A DNA stretch of 64,000 nucleotides from Bacteroidota bacterium (GCA_023437305.1 JAEZGN010000007.1:62001-126000), one strand, 5' to 3'. Counted from the stretch's first letter, positions 36,101 through 44,957 are shown. The notes: generated by a model not told the origin, from the letters alone. Translations and numbers: made by a program.

Positions 36101-36447
36101 CTAACAAATTGCCTCGTTTGACTTACACATCAAACGCAAATACCAACTTAATTTCAGATATATATATGCACGATGCAGATTATGTAAGAGTAAGCAATTT
36201 AACTTTTGGATATCATTTTGATAAGCTATTGAAAAAATCCAAAATTATAAGAAGAGCTTCTGTTTATGTAGCTGTAAACAATCTATACACATTTACCAAA
36301 TATGATGGTATGGATCCGGAAAGAGGATGGATGGGTAATGATACACAGGAAAACGGCCAATATGTATATGGATGGGCATCCGGTATAGATTTGGGCTTGT
36401 TCCCTCTTCCTCGCACGGTAATGTTTGGTGTTAATATAACTTTATAA
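33190..36447 (+). CDS. SusC/RagA family TonB-dependent transporter of the beta-glucan locus
   Basis: A 1085-residue outer-membrane transporter. A signal peptide (cut near FSQE) is followed by a carboxypeptidase-like domain (EITGVVSDNTGEPIIGATVA), LDEVVVVGYGVQKKALLTG, a plug (AMEALQGVAPGVSITRN, DVLKDGASAAIYGSRAANGV) and a barrel. It heads the operon with SusD, a surface glycan-binding lipoprotein, GH16, GH3 and GH5, and it diverges from the sensor-regulator. The ligand is inferred from the hydrolases to be oligosaccharides of beta-1,3- or mixed-linkage glucan. It is followed after 9 bases by its SusD partner. Confidence 0.94.
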   Translation: MRKILLLLLTLSCYIQLFSQEITGVVSDNTGEPIIGATVALKGKTVGSLTDIDGKYSIKVDNSNDVLVFSYVGYIRQEIKVGNQKQIDVVLIESAKELDEVVVVGYGVQKKALLTGANSNIKGEKITELKSASAMEALQGVAPGVSITRNNGAPGSGTKVTIRGMGTIGNANPLYIVDGVSVGSIDYLSPSDIESIDVLKDGASAAIYGSRAANGVIIVTTKKGEKGAAPTISYDGYYGVQNIYKKLPTLNAQEYMYIFDEARSNEGLPLFDWQNMIVNGNNYLNTTFGNGVGQQYGQYVWDKLQSGWKGTDWVDEITQKDAPVQSHTINITGSGTDVVYSAGFSYFDQQSILGGNVTDAGYRRFTGRLNTEFVLMKNGNNPMLTLGENLTYTNTVNRGIGNGNIYWNDMHDAMTATPLMPARWTENENILSSTYGYGPAMEGISNNQINPLARMFFRHNYGYGSGNTIVGNVYAVFEPISKLKIRSSLGVNSWFGKSRSYTPTYHLGKLHESNVEGARQEMNMGAVLTWTNTASYEIKIDEHKISGLVGTELVDNMTNEVLGGSRNGSKYSDLSKYPYLDRTKPATSISDMSLWGADWSAGGGGLMSYMARLTYNFKEKYMLDFTFRADGSSNFAKGNRWGYFPSISAGWNFSEESFMQPTSTWLTYGKLRASWGQNGNQNIPNFVYTSNIAYNNQGYFFGPNKEIPDVAAVPANVPNPDVKWETSEQLNIGLDTKFLNSRLGLTFDYYVKTTKDWLVRAPILGTYGAGAPYINGGDVENKGFEIAVTWEDSFNDFKYGVTASGAYNKNKVTRLANAEGVILGASDILSQGTSYVSRVEVGHPIGYFYGYKTAGIFQNQQEVDAYVDKDGKPIVIGSESGIARKPGDVRFVDQNGDGVIDEKDKVMLGKPSPDFELGLQLNAEYKGFYLNSTLTGKLGLQVMQSYRSFADILTQNYTTQIFNRWHGEGTSNKLPRLTYTSNANTNLISDIYMHDADYVRVSNLTFGYHFDKLLKKSKIIRRASVYVAVNNLYTFTKYDGMDPERGWMGNDTQENGQYVYGWASGIDLGLFPLPRTVMFGVNITL

Positions 36448-36456
36448 TTATTCAAT

Positions 36457-38199
36457 ATGAAAAAAATATTATATCTAATATACGCATTGTTGCCGGCTTT
36501 TATAATAAGCTGTGAGAGTCAATTAGATACAGAAAATCTATATAATAAAGACTTAAATACTTTTTATAAAACTCCTACGGATATACAAGAGGCTATGAAT
36601 GGTGTTTATAGTTCACTTTTTGTAGATGGCATTTTCAGTGAAGAACATTGTGCTGCAAACCTTCTTGATGACGCCATGTTAGGTGGTGGTGGTCCGGATG
36701 ATGTAGGCGCAAAGAATGTCGACAAATTTCTTGATCCAACAGAAGATACATACAAATCTCTTTGGGTAGAGACATATAACGGAGTTTACAGAGCAAATGC
36801 TATTATAGAGGCTGTGCAAAAGAATGATTTCTCAGCTTACTTTAAAACAAAAGAAGAAGCTCAAACATTCTTAAATAATACTTTGGGAGAAGCTTATTTT
36901 ATGAGAGGTTTCTTAATGTTTCGTGCTGCCAGATTTTTTGGAGGCATACCATTAATTCCTACCACAGAGTCTGATCGTAAAGTTCCACGTTCGTCATTCA
37001 CAGAAACTTTTTCATTTATTACTGGCGACTTTCTGAAAGCTATAGAATATTTACCAAAAGTTAAAGGAACGGATATTTCTTTAGATGATTACGGACACGC
37101 TAATATCTGGGTTGCTAAAGCTTATTTAGCCCGCACCTACCTTTTCTATACCGGCTATATGACCAATATAGAAGGCACTGCGACCAATGAAGTTCCTCTA
37201 GCCGAAGGAAGTCTTACAAAAGCTCAAGTGATAAAAGAGATTGAGGATGTGAGAGATAATAGTGGTTATGAATTAACTCCTAATTATAGAAATTTGTGGC
37301 CATATGCTTATGTAAATGAAAATGCAAAGAAATTTGATGAGAACTATGACCCGACAAAACCTCCATTGCCTTGGGCTGAAAAATTGGGCTTAAAATGGGT
37401 CGGCCAAGATGGTCCAAAATCAGCTATAGGTACAGGCAACAAAGAAGTTATGTTTGCTTTACGCTATGGTTTGGGAGATTGGAGCTATGGACAAAAATAT
37501 AATAACCGTATTCCTCTGTTTTTTGGAATTCGCAGCAACTCAATGGTACCATTCGGTGAAGGATGGGGCTGGGGAACAGTTCACACTGCATTTTATAATT
37601 CATGGTCTGATACTGATATCAGAAAAGAAGCTTCAGTTATCAATCTAAATAAACCGAATGCGGATGAAGGTACTACCGGATGGGCTGCAGGAAAAGGAGA
37701 TGATGAAACTGGATTGGTAAACAGAAAGTATATAACTCTTCAGCACAATGGACCGGATGGAGTAAAAGGATTATTTTATTACCTGTATAATATGAAAAAT
37801 GGTGATCCAATGCAATTATGGGCTGCTCAGGACTTTTTCTATCTAAGATTTTCAGATATTTATTTGATGCATTCAGAACTAACAGAAACGGCTGATGGAA
37901 TTAATGCAGTTCGTGCACGTGTTGGTTTACCTGCTGTTGCATACTCTTTGGATGCTCTTAAAAACGAACGCAAATGTGAGTTCGCTTTTGAAGGAATCCG
38001 TTGGTTTGACTTGGTTCGCTGGGGTGATGTGGCAAAGGCAGATAAAAATTATTTCGGTACTGAAATTGACATAAAGAATTCAGGAGTTCCTGCTAAATAT
38101 AAAGTTTCATATCGTCCTGAAACTAAAGGTCTGGTTGCTATTCCTGAGTCTGAAATTCGCTTGTCTAATGGGGTTTATACACAAAATCCTGGATGGTGA
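36457..38199 (+). CDS. SusD/RagB family glycan-binding lipoprotein
   Basis: A 580-residue lipoprotein (AFIISC, lipobox Cys 19). SusD hallmarks are EAMNGVYSSLF near the N-terminus, GEAYFMRGFLMFRAARFFGG, ANIWVAKAYLARTYLFYTG and the C-terminal LKNERKCEFAFEGIRWFDLV plus VAIPESEIRL. It pairs with the SusC protein encoded 9 bases upstream to capture glucan fragments at the cell surface. The following gene, 23 bases on, encodes a further surface-binding lipoprotein, as in known bacteroidal laminarin and mixed-linkage glucan loci. Confidence 0.93.
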   Translation: MKKILYLIYALLPAFIISCESQLDTENLYNKDLNTFYKTPTDIQEAMNGVYSSLFVDGIFSEEHCAANLLDDAMLGGGGPDDVGAKNVDKFLDPTEDTYKSLWVETYNGVYRANAIIEAVQKNDFSAYFKTKEEAQTFLNNTLGEAYFMRGFLMFRAARFFGGIPLIPTTESDRKVPRSSFTETFSFITGDFLKAIEYLPKVKGTDISLDDYGHANIWVAKAYLARTYLFYTGYMTNIEGTATNEVPLAEGSLTKAQVIKEIEDVRDNSGYELTPNYRNLWPYAYVNENAKKFDENYDPTKPPLPWAEKLGLKWVGQDGPKSAIGTGNKEVMFALRYGLGDWSYGQKYNNRIPLFFGIRSNSMVPFGEGWGWGTVHTAFYNSWSDTDIRKEASVINLNKPNADEGTTGWAAGKGDDETGLVNRKYITLQHNGPDGVKGLFYYLYNMKNGDPMQLWAAQDFFYLRFSDIYLMHSELTETADGINAVRARVGLPAVAYSLDALKNERKCEFAFEGIRWFDLVRWGDVAKADKNYFGTEIDIKNSGVPAKYKVSYRPETKGLVAIPESEIRLSNGVYTQNPGW

Positions 38200-38222
38200 T
38201 TTTTAATACAATTTAAAAAGAG

Positions 38223-39053
38223 ATGAATATGAACATGAATATTTTTAAAATGATAAAATCAGCTTCTGTAGTTTTTTTGTTGATTTTTATATCTGCTTGT
38301 TCTCCAATTGAAGATAGAGACGAATTATCCAATAGTTTTTCTCCTGATAATATAGTTTTGGAGACAACACAAGCTACTCCCGGAAGTAATAAGGTTTCTA
38401 TAAAAATGAAAACTCCGGGGGTTACCGGATATTGGGATTATATACTAGATCAAAAATTTACAGATGAGATTAATGATATTATATTCCCTTTCACGGGAGA
38501 GCATACATTAACGTATAATGTGACTACCCCTTATATATCTTCTGGAATTGATAATCCGGAGTATATTCGAAAAACTATAAAAATAAATATCACACAGCTT
38601 GATACACCTCTTCCTGCTGCTTATTATGCATTGGTTGGTGAAGATCTGAGTGGTAAAACATGGGTTTTTGATGGAGTAGGTGGTGATGAAGGAGTTTGGT
38701 GGGCAATGACAGATCCAGCCAATTCGGGTGCAATTTGGTGGAATGCAGGAGGTACATGTTGTCCTCCATCTGATGCAGGTGGACATATGACATTCGATGT
38801 TACAGGAGGACTTAACTTTGCTGCCTATGCGTCGCCTACAGCAAGTGCTAAAAAAGGATCATATACTTTCAATGCTGATTTTACCAAGCTATATATCAAA
38901 GGTGAAACTAATATTTTAGGTTCTGTTGATGGCGCAGGTAATAATAAGGAATTCCAGATACTTGAACTTACCAATTCTAAATTGAAACTGTGGGTTCCAA
39001 ATGCTTCTGGAGGAACTGGTTGGATATGGGTATTTAAACCACAAGCGGAATAG
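38223..39053 (+). CDS. Surface glycan-binding lipoprotein candidate (SusE/F position)
   Basis: A 276-residue lipoprotein (FISAC, lipobox Cys near 26). The start is uncertain because Met codons recur at 38223, 38229 and 38235. The first half looks like an Ig-like or FN3-like domain. The second half is rich in Trp and Gly (GVWWAMTDPA, IWWNAGG, GWIWVFKPQ), which suits an aromatic sugar-binding platform. A Cys pair occurs in GGTCCPPSD. The gene directly follows SusD and precedes GH16, the position of a surface glycan-binding protein. No catalytic motif was seen. A hairpin terminator follows. Confidence 0.75.
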   Translation: MNMNMNIFKMIKSASVVFLLIFISACSPIEDRDELSNSFSPDNIVLETTQATPGSNKVSIKMKTPGVTGYWDYILDQKFTDEINDIIFPFTGEHTLTYNVTTPYISSGIDNPEYIRKTIKINITQLDTPLPAAYYALVGEDLSGKTWVFDGVGGDEGVWWAMTDPANSGAIWWNAGGTCCPPSDAGGHMTFDVTGGLNFAAYASPTASAKKGSYTFNADFTKLYIKGETNILGSVDGAGNNKEFQILELTNSKLKLWVPNASGGTGWIWVFKPQAE

Positions 39054-39096
39054 GTCTCAGACGTTTAAAATAAGAGTGGAATGAGAATAAGTTGAT

Positions 39097-39135
39097 AGAA
39101 GCCTGTTTTCGGGTATAGCTTGAAAGCAGGCTTCT
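39097..39135 (+). terminator. Hairpin after the glycan-binding lipoprotein gene
   Basis: Arms AGAAGCCTG (39097-39105) and CAGGCTTCT (39127-39135) extend inward through five more pairs including one G-U, and a T-rich stretch follows. It lies within the locus, so it probably lowers read-through into the GH16 gene. Confidence 0.7.
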
Positions 39136-39193
39136 TATTCTTTATATATTCTAACGCTCAAGCAGACTAAATTTTTGAAAAAACAAACAAATA

Positions 39194-40309
39194 ATGGTAA
39201 GATATTATATTACACTACTAGCAATAGTACCCATATTCCTTTTTGCCTGTGGAGATTCGGAGAACGATCCAGCCCCCGTTGCTGCGTTTGATATAACGTT
39301 TGAACCGGCTCAGCTTACATTTACAAGTGATGTCGGCGAAAAAGAAATAGTAGCAGCAGCGAATAGATATTATACAATTTCGTCTAACCAATCGTGGTGT
39401 ACAGTTACACCTACAGTAGGTTATGCCGACGAAACTACAACTATAAAAGTAAATGTAAAGACCAACAACACAACTTCAGAACGTACAGCTACCTTAACCT
39501 TTAGTAGAGGGGCTGACAAAAAAGAATACATCATCAAGCAAGAGGCAGGAAAAGAGGTCAACTATGTTCCTTCGGGATACACCCTTGTTTGGCAAGATGA
39601 ATTTAATGACCCAAGAACAAATGAAGGAAAAGCAGTATTACCCAATTCAACCGAATGGTTTTATGAAACGGCTGCTCCGGGTTGGGTAAACAATGAGTTG
39701 CAAACTTATATTGCAGGTCATAGAGGAACAGATACATGTGCCATGATATACGATGGCTCATTGAAGATTATTGCAAAGAAAATTGGGAGTGAGATATTAT
39801 CTGCTCGTGTAAATACAAATAAAAGTTGGCAGTACGGATATTTTGAAGCACGGCTGAAACTTGCCGGAGGAAAAGGCACTTGGCCTGCTTTCTGGATGAT
39901 GCCAAAAAATTTTACGGCTTGGCCCGATGATGGCGAAATAGATATTATGGAATATGTAGGTTATCAAAAAGATGTGACGCACTCTGCGATTCATACTAAA
40001 TCTTATAATCATAGTATAAATACCCAAAAAGAGGCAGAAAAAGCGGTTGCAGATCTTGAGACTGAGTTTCATGTATATGCCCTTGAATGGACTGCAGATA
40101 AAATAACGACATATATAGATGGTAAAGTTGTTTTTACTTTTGAAAATGATAAAAAAGGGAACAAAGATACCTGGCCGTTTAATGCTCCGTTTTATCTCAA
40201 GCTAAACCTTGCATGGGGAGGCGACTGGGGAGGCGCTCAGGGAATTGACGAATCAGCTTTGCCGGCTACTTATGAGATTGATTATGTAAGAGTATATCAA
40301 AAAGAATAA
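39194..40309 (+). CDS. GH16 endo-beta-glucanase with BACON-like domain, lipoprotein
   Basis: A 371-residue lipoprotein (LFAC, Cys 19). Residues of about 35-115 form a BACON-type domain (YTISSNQSWCTVTPTVGYAD, then ERTATLTFSRG). The catalytic domain starts at LVWQDEFNDP and has the GH16 motif E-I-D-I-M-E at 248-253, with Glu 248 as nucleophile and Glu 253 as acid/base. WPAFWMMP and the terminal YEIDYVRVYQKE are also typical. The motif form fits laminarinase or mixed-linkage glucanase enzymes. It likely cuts beta-glucan at the cell surface before uptake. The GH3 gene follows after 5 bases. Confidence 0.93.
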   Translation: MVRYYITLLAIVPIFLFACGDSENDPAPVAAFDITFEPAQLTFTSDVGEKEIVAAANRYYTISSNQSWCTVTPTVGYADETTTIKVNVKTNNTTSERTATLTFSRGADKKEYIIKQEAGKEVNYVPSGYTLVWQDEFNDPRTNEGKAVLPNSTEWFYETAAPGWVNNELQTYIAGHRGTDTCAMIYDGSLKIIAKKIGSEILSARVNTNKSWQYGYFEARLKLAGGKGTWPAFWMMPKNFTAWPDDGEIDIMEYVGYQKDVTHSAIHTKSYNHSINTQKEAEKAVADLETEFHVYALEWTADKITTYIDGKVVFTFENDKKGNKDTWPFNAPFYLKLNLAWGGDWGGAQGIDESALPATYEIDYVRVYQKE

Positions 40310-40314
40310 AATAT

Positions 40315-42705
40315 ATGATAATTAGAAAATTAGGATTATTAGGAATATCCGTATTGTTTGGTTTGTATTCAACATGTTTGGCTCAAGACGATGTAGAAAA
40401 GCGTATTGAAAACCTCATTTCAAAGATGACCCTTGAAGAAAAAATAGGGCAAATGAATCAGGTTAGCTTCTTCGCTGTAGATGATAAGGCTATCGCTCAA
40501 TATAGCGAAGATGATATGAACACCTTCCTCGAAAGGATGGGTATTGCCGGTGGTCAGGGGCAGAAAAAGCCTTCGCAGATGACTAAGTATGAAAAGGTTG
40601 CTCTCATTCGGCAAGCTGCGGCACAGATGTTGGATAATAACATCATTCAGCCTGTTAAGGCGGGAGGAATAGGTTCTTTACTGAATGTTACCGATCCGGA
40701 AATGGTTAACAAGCTTCAGAAAGAAGCAATGGAAAACAGCCGATTGGGTATTCCTCTGATTATAGGACGTGACGTGATTCACGGATTTAAAACAATATTC
40801 CCTATTCCATTGGGGCAGGCAGCTTCTTTCAGTCCACAGGTAGTGGAAGAAGGAGCACGCGTTGCTGCCGTAGAGGCTCGCTCTACAGGTGTGACATGGA
40901 CATTTGCTCCGATGCTTGATATATCTCGTGATGCACGTTGGGGACGTATAGCCGAAAGTCTTGGAGAAGATCCCTATCTGGCGGGTATACTAGGTGCTGC
41001 TATGGTAAAGGGATTTCAAGGAAATGGAAATCTCAATGATCCTAATTCTGTTGCTGCATGTGTAAAGCATTTTGTGGGATATGGCGCAGCCGAAGGCGGG
41101 CGTGACTATAACAGTACAAATATACCTCAGATACTGTTGCGTAATGTATATCTGTCTCCATTCCAACAGGCAATTAAGGCAGGAGCTGCAACACTTATGA
41201 CCTCATTCAACGACAATGATGGTATTCCTGCTTCGGGGAATAGTTATATATTGAAAAAGATTCTGCGTGACGAATGGAAATTTGATGGATTTGTAGTTTC
41301 CGATTGGGCCTCAATGACTGAGATGATTGCTCATGGATTTGCTAAAGATAGTAAACAGGTAGCTGAAATATCAGCCAATGCGGGTCTGGATATGGAAATG
41401 GTTAGCGGTTCATACGTTCAGCATTTGCCTCAATTGGTAAAAGAAGGAAAAGTTTCGGTAGAAACGATAGATAATGCGGTACGTAATATACTTCGTATTA
41501 AATTCCGGATGGGGTTGTTCGAAAATCCTTATGTAGATACCAAAAAAGAATCTGTTTTATATGCAGATGCACATCTAAAAGCTGCAAGACAGGCTGCTAT
41601 AGAGTCCGCTATCTTGTTGAAGAATGATAATAATATATTACCCTTGTCTCGGAGCAAAAAGGTAGCTATTATAGGACCAATGGCAGATGCGCCACACGAT
41701 CAGATGGGGACATGGGTTTTTGATGGAGATAAGAATTACACGGTAACTCCTGTTGCTGCACTCAAAGGAGAATATAAGGATGTTAATTATGTATATGAGC
41801 AAGGGTTAGCATATTCCCGTGATAAGAGTACGGCTAATTTTGAAAAAGCAAAAAAAGCCGCTGCCTCGGCAGATGTGGCTGTAGTATTCTTAGGAGAAGA
41901 AGCCATCCTTTCTGGAGAAGCTCACTCTTTATCCAATATCAATCTGATGGGAGTACAGTCAGACTTGCTGAAAGCAGTAAAAAGTGCAGGTAAGCCTGTA
42001 GTGTTAGTCATTATGGCAGGTCGCCCGCTGACGATAGAGCGAGATCTACCGTATGCCGATGCTGTGTTATTTAACTTCCATCCCGGAACCATGGGAGGCC
42101 CTGCTATTCTCGATCTATTATTCGGGAAAGCCAATCCAAGTGGAAAGCTTCCTGCAACTTTTGTCCGTGAAGTAGGACAGATACCGATGTATTACAATCA
42201 TAACAACACGGGTCGTCCGGCTCCTGAAAAAGTTATGACACTCAATGATATTGCACTGGAAGCAGGGCAGACCTCTCTTGGTAATACATCTTTTTACTTA
42301 GATTCGGGTAAAGATCCGCTGTTTCCTTTCGGATATGGACTTTCTTATACGACATTCGAATATTCAAATCTAACGCTCTCCGCTTCAACTATTCCTATGG
42401 ATGGTACATTGATAGTGAAAGCAACTCTTAAAAACACAGGAAGTGTAGATGGAACAGAGGTTGCCCAACTGTATGTGCAGGATATTGTAGGCTCGGTTGT
42501 ACGCCCTGTGAAAGAATTGAAAGGCTTTCAACGAGTAGCTCTGAAAGCAGGAGAAGCAAAGACAATTGAATTTAAACTTACAACAGAAGATTTAGCATTC
42601 TACGGTCGAGATTTAGTAAAGAAGGCTGAAAAAGGTGATTTTAATGTTTGGGTAGGCGGTCATAGCAACGCTACCCTAAAGGGTACTTTCTCTGTGACAG
42701 AATAA
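40315..42705 (+). CDS. GH3 beta-glucosidase
   Basis: A 796-residue exported GH3 enzyme: signal peptide (cut near CLAQD), N-terminal TIM barrel (TFAPMLDISRDARWGRIAES, VKHFVGYG), nucleophile Asp 330 in GFVVSDWASM, a C-terminal sandwich domain and a fibronectin-type-III-like end. The layout matches beta-glucosidases such as BglX. It should release glucose from glucan oligosaccharides in the periplasm after GH16 and GH5 action. It follows GH16 closely and is followed by a hairpin that partly separates it from GH5. Confidence 0.94.
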   Translation: MIIRKLGLLGISVLFGLYSTCLAQDDVEKRIENLISKMTLEEKIGQMNQVSFFAVDDKAIAQYSEDDMNTFLERMGIAGGQGQKKPSQMTKYEKVALIRQAAAQMLDNNIIQPVKAGGIGSLLNVTDPEMVNKLQKEAMENSRLGIPLIIGRDVIHGFKTIFPIPLGQAASFSPQVVEEGARVAAVEARSTGVTWTFAPMLDISRDARWGRIAESLGEDPYLAGILGAAMVKGFQGNGNLNDPNSVAACVKHFVGYGAAEGGRDYNSTNIPQILLRNVYLSPFQQAIKAGAATLMTSFNDNDGIPASGNSYILKKILRDEWKFDGFVVSDWASMTEMIAHGFAKDSKQVAEISANAGLDMEMVSGSYVQHLPQLVKEGKVSVETIDNAVRNILRIKFRMGLFENPYVDTKKESVLYADAHLKAARQAAIESAILLKNDNNILPLSRSKKVAIIGPMADAPHDQMGTWVFDGDKNYTVTPVAALKGEYKDVNYVYEQGLAYSRDKSTANFEKAKKAAASADVAVVFLGEEAILSGEAHSLSNINLMGVQSDLLKAVKSAGKPVVLVIMAGRPLTIERDLPYADAVLFNFHPGTMGGPAILDLLFGKANPSGKLPATFVREVGQIPMYYNHNNTGRPAPEKVMTLNDIALEAGQTSLGNTSFYLDSGKDPLFPFGYGLSYTTFEYSNLTLSASTIPMDGTLIVKATLKNTGSVDGTEVAQLYVQDIVGSVVRPVKELKGFQRVALKAGEAKTIEFKLTTEDLAFYGRDLVKKAEKGDFNVWVGGHSNATLKGTFSVTE

Positions 42706-42713
42706 AGTACAAC

Positions 42714-42763
42714 AAGAGGCTGTCTTATATAAGAATGGTAACTGATTTTTGGGACAGCCTCTT
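42714..42763 (+). terminator. Hairpin terminator between GH3 and GH5
   Basis: Perfect 11-bp arms AAGAGGCTGTC and GACAGCCTCTT. The same GGCTGTC/GACAGCC stem occurs around the nested repeat at 45873-46021, suggesting a family of related terminators. GH5 begins 34 bases later. Confidence 0.7.
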
Positions 42764-42796
42764 CTTATGTCAAAATGCAATTATAATATAAAAACT

Positions 42797-44041
42797 ATGA
42801 GAAAATTATTTTACTTATTGCCCTTGCTTATAATCTTTCTATCCTGTCAATCGAAGAAGGAAGAGAAACAATCTTCCGATCGTTTCATCCGTGTAGAGGG
42901 GCCTGATTTGATAAAGCCTGATGGTAAAAAATTTCTTATTCAAGGGATCAATTTGGGTAACTGGCTCAACCCCGAAGGATATATGTTTTTCTTTCAGGAT
43001 GCAAGTTCGTATCGCCTAATCAATGAGGCTTTTTGTGAAATGGTTGGGCCTGATTTTACAAATTGGTTTTGGAATGAATTTAAAAAGAATTATATAACAG
43101 AAGATGATATAAAATATATCAAACAAACCGGCATGAACTCAGTGAGGATACCGTTTCATTATAAGCTCTTTACGAATGAAGATTATATGGGACAGGCTTC
43201 TGACCATAACGGTTTTGGAATGATAGATCAGGTAGTCGAGTGGTGTCGCCAAGAGGGTTTGTATGTTATACTGGATATGCATGATGCTCCGGGGGGGCAA
43301 ACAGGTGATAATATTGATGATAGCTACGGATATCCTTGGCTGATGGAAAGTGAGCCGAGCAAAGAATTGTTTTGTGATATATGGAAAAAAGTAGCAGAGC
43401 ATTATGCTAATGATACCATCATACTGGGTTATGACCTGCTGAATGAGCCGATAGCTCATTACTTCCTCGAAGAATATGCCCATCTGAATGATTCGTTAGA
43501 GCCGCTATACAAAAGATGTGTAGACACTATCCGGATGGTAGACAAGAATCATATTGTACTGCTTGGCGGAGCACAGTGGAATGGAAACTTCAAGGTGTTT
43601 AAAGACTCTAAATTTGATGATAAATTGATGTATACCTGTCATCGCTACTGGTGCGATACATTGCAGTCTAATATTCAGGATTTTGTACAGTTTAGAGATA
43701 GCGTGAATTTACCGATATATATGGGTGAAACGGGCGAAAATACAGACCAGTGGATTGCCGGATGGACTCGCTTGATGGAGCGTAACAATATAGGATGGCA
43801 TTACTGGCCATATAAGAAAATGGTTCCTAATAGCTGTATGGTAACGATACCTAAACCCGAAAACTGGGATTTGATAGTTGAGTACACCAAGCAAGATAGA
43901 GGCAATTTTGCAAAAATACGAGCAGCAAGACCCAACCAAGAGGTAGTGAAAAAAGCGATGACTGATTTACTGGAAAATATGAAATTTAAACATTGCACCA
44001 AGAACGCTGGATACATTTCCGCATTGGGTATGAAGCCCTGA
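42797..44041 (+). CDS. GH5-family glycoside hydrolase lipoprotein
   Basis: A 414-residue lipoprotein. The ATG at 42797 directly precedes a lipoprotein leader (LIIFLSC, Cys 17); an upstream in-frame ATG at 42749 lies in the terminator and is rejected. The TIM-barrel shows GKKFLIQGINLGNWLNPEGY, NSVRIPFHYKLF, LNEP with acid/base Glu 217 and YMGETGE with nucleophile Glu 311. It resembles exo-beta-1,3-glucanase or related GH5 enzymes. In this locus it probably trims beta-1,3- or beta-1,6-linked glucan; the subfamily cannot be fixed by eye. Confidence 0.9.
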   Translation: MRKLFYLLPLLIIFLSCQSKKEEKQSSDRFIRVEGPDLIKPDGKKFLIQGINLGNWLNPEGYMFFFQDASSYRLINEAFCEMVGPDFTNWFWNEFKKNYITEDDIKYIKQTGMNSVRIPFHYKLFTNEDYMGQASDHNGFGMIDQVVEWCRQEGLYVILDMHDAPGGQTGDNIDDSYGYPWLMESEPSKELFCDIWKKVAEHYANDTIILGYDLLNEPIAHYFLEEYAHLNDSLEPLYKRCVDTIRMVDKNHIVLLGGAQWNGNFKVFKDSKFDDKLMYTCHRYWCDTLQSNIQDFVQFRDSVNLPIYMGETGENTDQWIAGWTRLMERNNIGWHYWPYKKMVPNSCMVTIPKPENWDLIVEYTKQDRGNFAKIRAARPNQEVVKKAMTDLLENMKFKHCTKNAGYISALGMKP

Positions 44042-44105
44042 TGTTGGATCTGAAAATATAATCTCCTCGCTTAGTGATTAAGCATTTATTGTAAATAGAG
44101 ATTGG

Positions 44106-44144
44106 GAAAGGGATTACGTTATAGTAGTGTTAGTAATCCCTTTC
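44106..44144 (+). terminator. Terminator after GH5
   Basis: Perfect 12-bp arms GAAAGGGATTAC and GTAATCCCTTTC with a 15-base loop, followed by ATTTTTTATTT. It lies between convergent genes and ends the beta-glucan locus. Confidence 0.85.
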
Positions 44145-44149
44145 ATTTT

Positions 44150-44506
44150 TTATTTCTCTTCTTTTTGTTCTTTTTTATACTCCATCGACATGGCAATGGT
44201 ACTATACAAAGTAAGTATAGCGGCAATGAGTATGGTGACTACCCATCCTGTAATGTTTACAAACATCAGATAGGCAGACACACACATCAGTATTGCTGCC
44301 AGTACCACTATATTGAAGAGTCGCTTTCCGCGGAAGCTCTTTCCCGGGTAAGGCGTCGTGAAGGTAATGGCTGTATACCCCACAGCTCCTACTATCAATA
44401 GATATTTGGCTATTTCGGGCTGAAAATAATAAATAATTGCAGCTAAGAGAATTAGTATAGCTGATATTTGAAACAGGATGTTTTTAAGCTTCGGCTTTTG
44501 CTTCAT
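44150..44506 (-). CDS. Small four-helix membrane protein, function unknown
   Basis: A 118-residue protein with about four hydrophobic segments (ILFQISAILILLAAIIYYF, YLLIVGAVGYTAITF, IVVLAAILMCVSAYLMFV, WVVTILIAAILTLYSTI) and charged ends. No catalytic motif is visible. It starts 16 bases after the ftsB/divIC-like gene on the same strand, so the two are probably co-transcribed. The neighbour suggests a cell-envelope setting, but no function can be assigned. Confidence 0.75.
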   Translation of the reverse strand: MKQKPKLKNILFQISAILILLAAIIYYFQPEIAKYLLIVGAVGYTAITFTTPYPGKSFRGKRLFNIVVLAAILMCVSAYLMFVNITGWVVTILIAAILTLYSTIAMSMEYKKEQKEEK

Positions 44507-44522
44507 TACAAAGTTAGATATG

Positions 44523-44825
44523 TTATTCTACCACAAAGACATCTTCATCGTCTTTTTTAAGCAGGTAGTTTTCGCGTGCAAATTTTTCGATCTGGTCTTT
44601 ATCTGATTCCAGCAACTTCAATTTTTCCTTATCTTGTTCCGTTTTTTCACGGTAATAATCTATCTGGCTATTCAACTCCATTATTTTTGCATCATATCCA
44701 AAGCGGGCAAATATATTACTATCGCTGATAAAGAATGCAAAAAATATGATTACCAGCATAATAAGTAATTGTACTTTTGTATATCTGGTAATAAGATAGT
44801 TGAATATAGATTTGAAAATCTTCAT
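44523..44825 (-). CDS. FtsB/DivIC-family septum formation protein
   Basis: A 100-residue protein. The ATG at 44825 is used instead of the in-frame TTG at 44840. A short cytoplasmic tail is followed by one membrane helix (KVQLLIMLVIIFFAFFI) and a coiled coil (AKIMELNSQIDYYREKTEQD, then KEKLKLLESDKDQIEKFARE) ending in the conserved ENYLLKKDDEDVF region. This is the layout of FtsB/DivIC, which bridges division proteins at the septum. It diverges from xerD with -7 elements lying back to back. Confidence 0.85.
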   Translation of the reverse strand: MKIFKSIFNYLITRYTKVQLLIMLVIIFFAFFISDSNIFARFGYDAKIMELNSQIDYYREKTEQDKEKLKLLESDKDQIEKFARENYLLKKDDEDVFVVE

Positions 44826-44873
44826 AAAAACTAAAAACAATTAAGATAATCCGGATGTACTATACTCCGTATA

Positions 44874-44881
44874 CAAAGATA
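44874..44881 (-). promoter_or_regulatory. -7 element for the ftsB-like gene
   Basis: The minus strand reads TATCTTTG, an exact match, 49 bases upstream of the ATG at 44825. It directly abuts the plus-strand -7 element of xerD. Confidence 0.55.
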
Positions 44882-44889
44882 TATATTTG
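44882..44889 (+). promoter_or_regulatory. -7 element for xerD
   Basis: An exact TATATTTG, 69 bases upstream of the xerD ATG. No TTTG was found at the -33 distance. Confidence 0.55.
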
Positions 44890-44957
44890 TAGTTATAAAT
44901 AAATGAAATAAGGTTAAAAGATATTCTTTATGGATATCGGCTTATCAATATAGCAGG

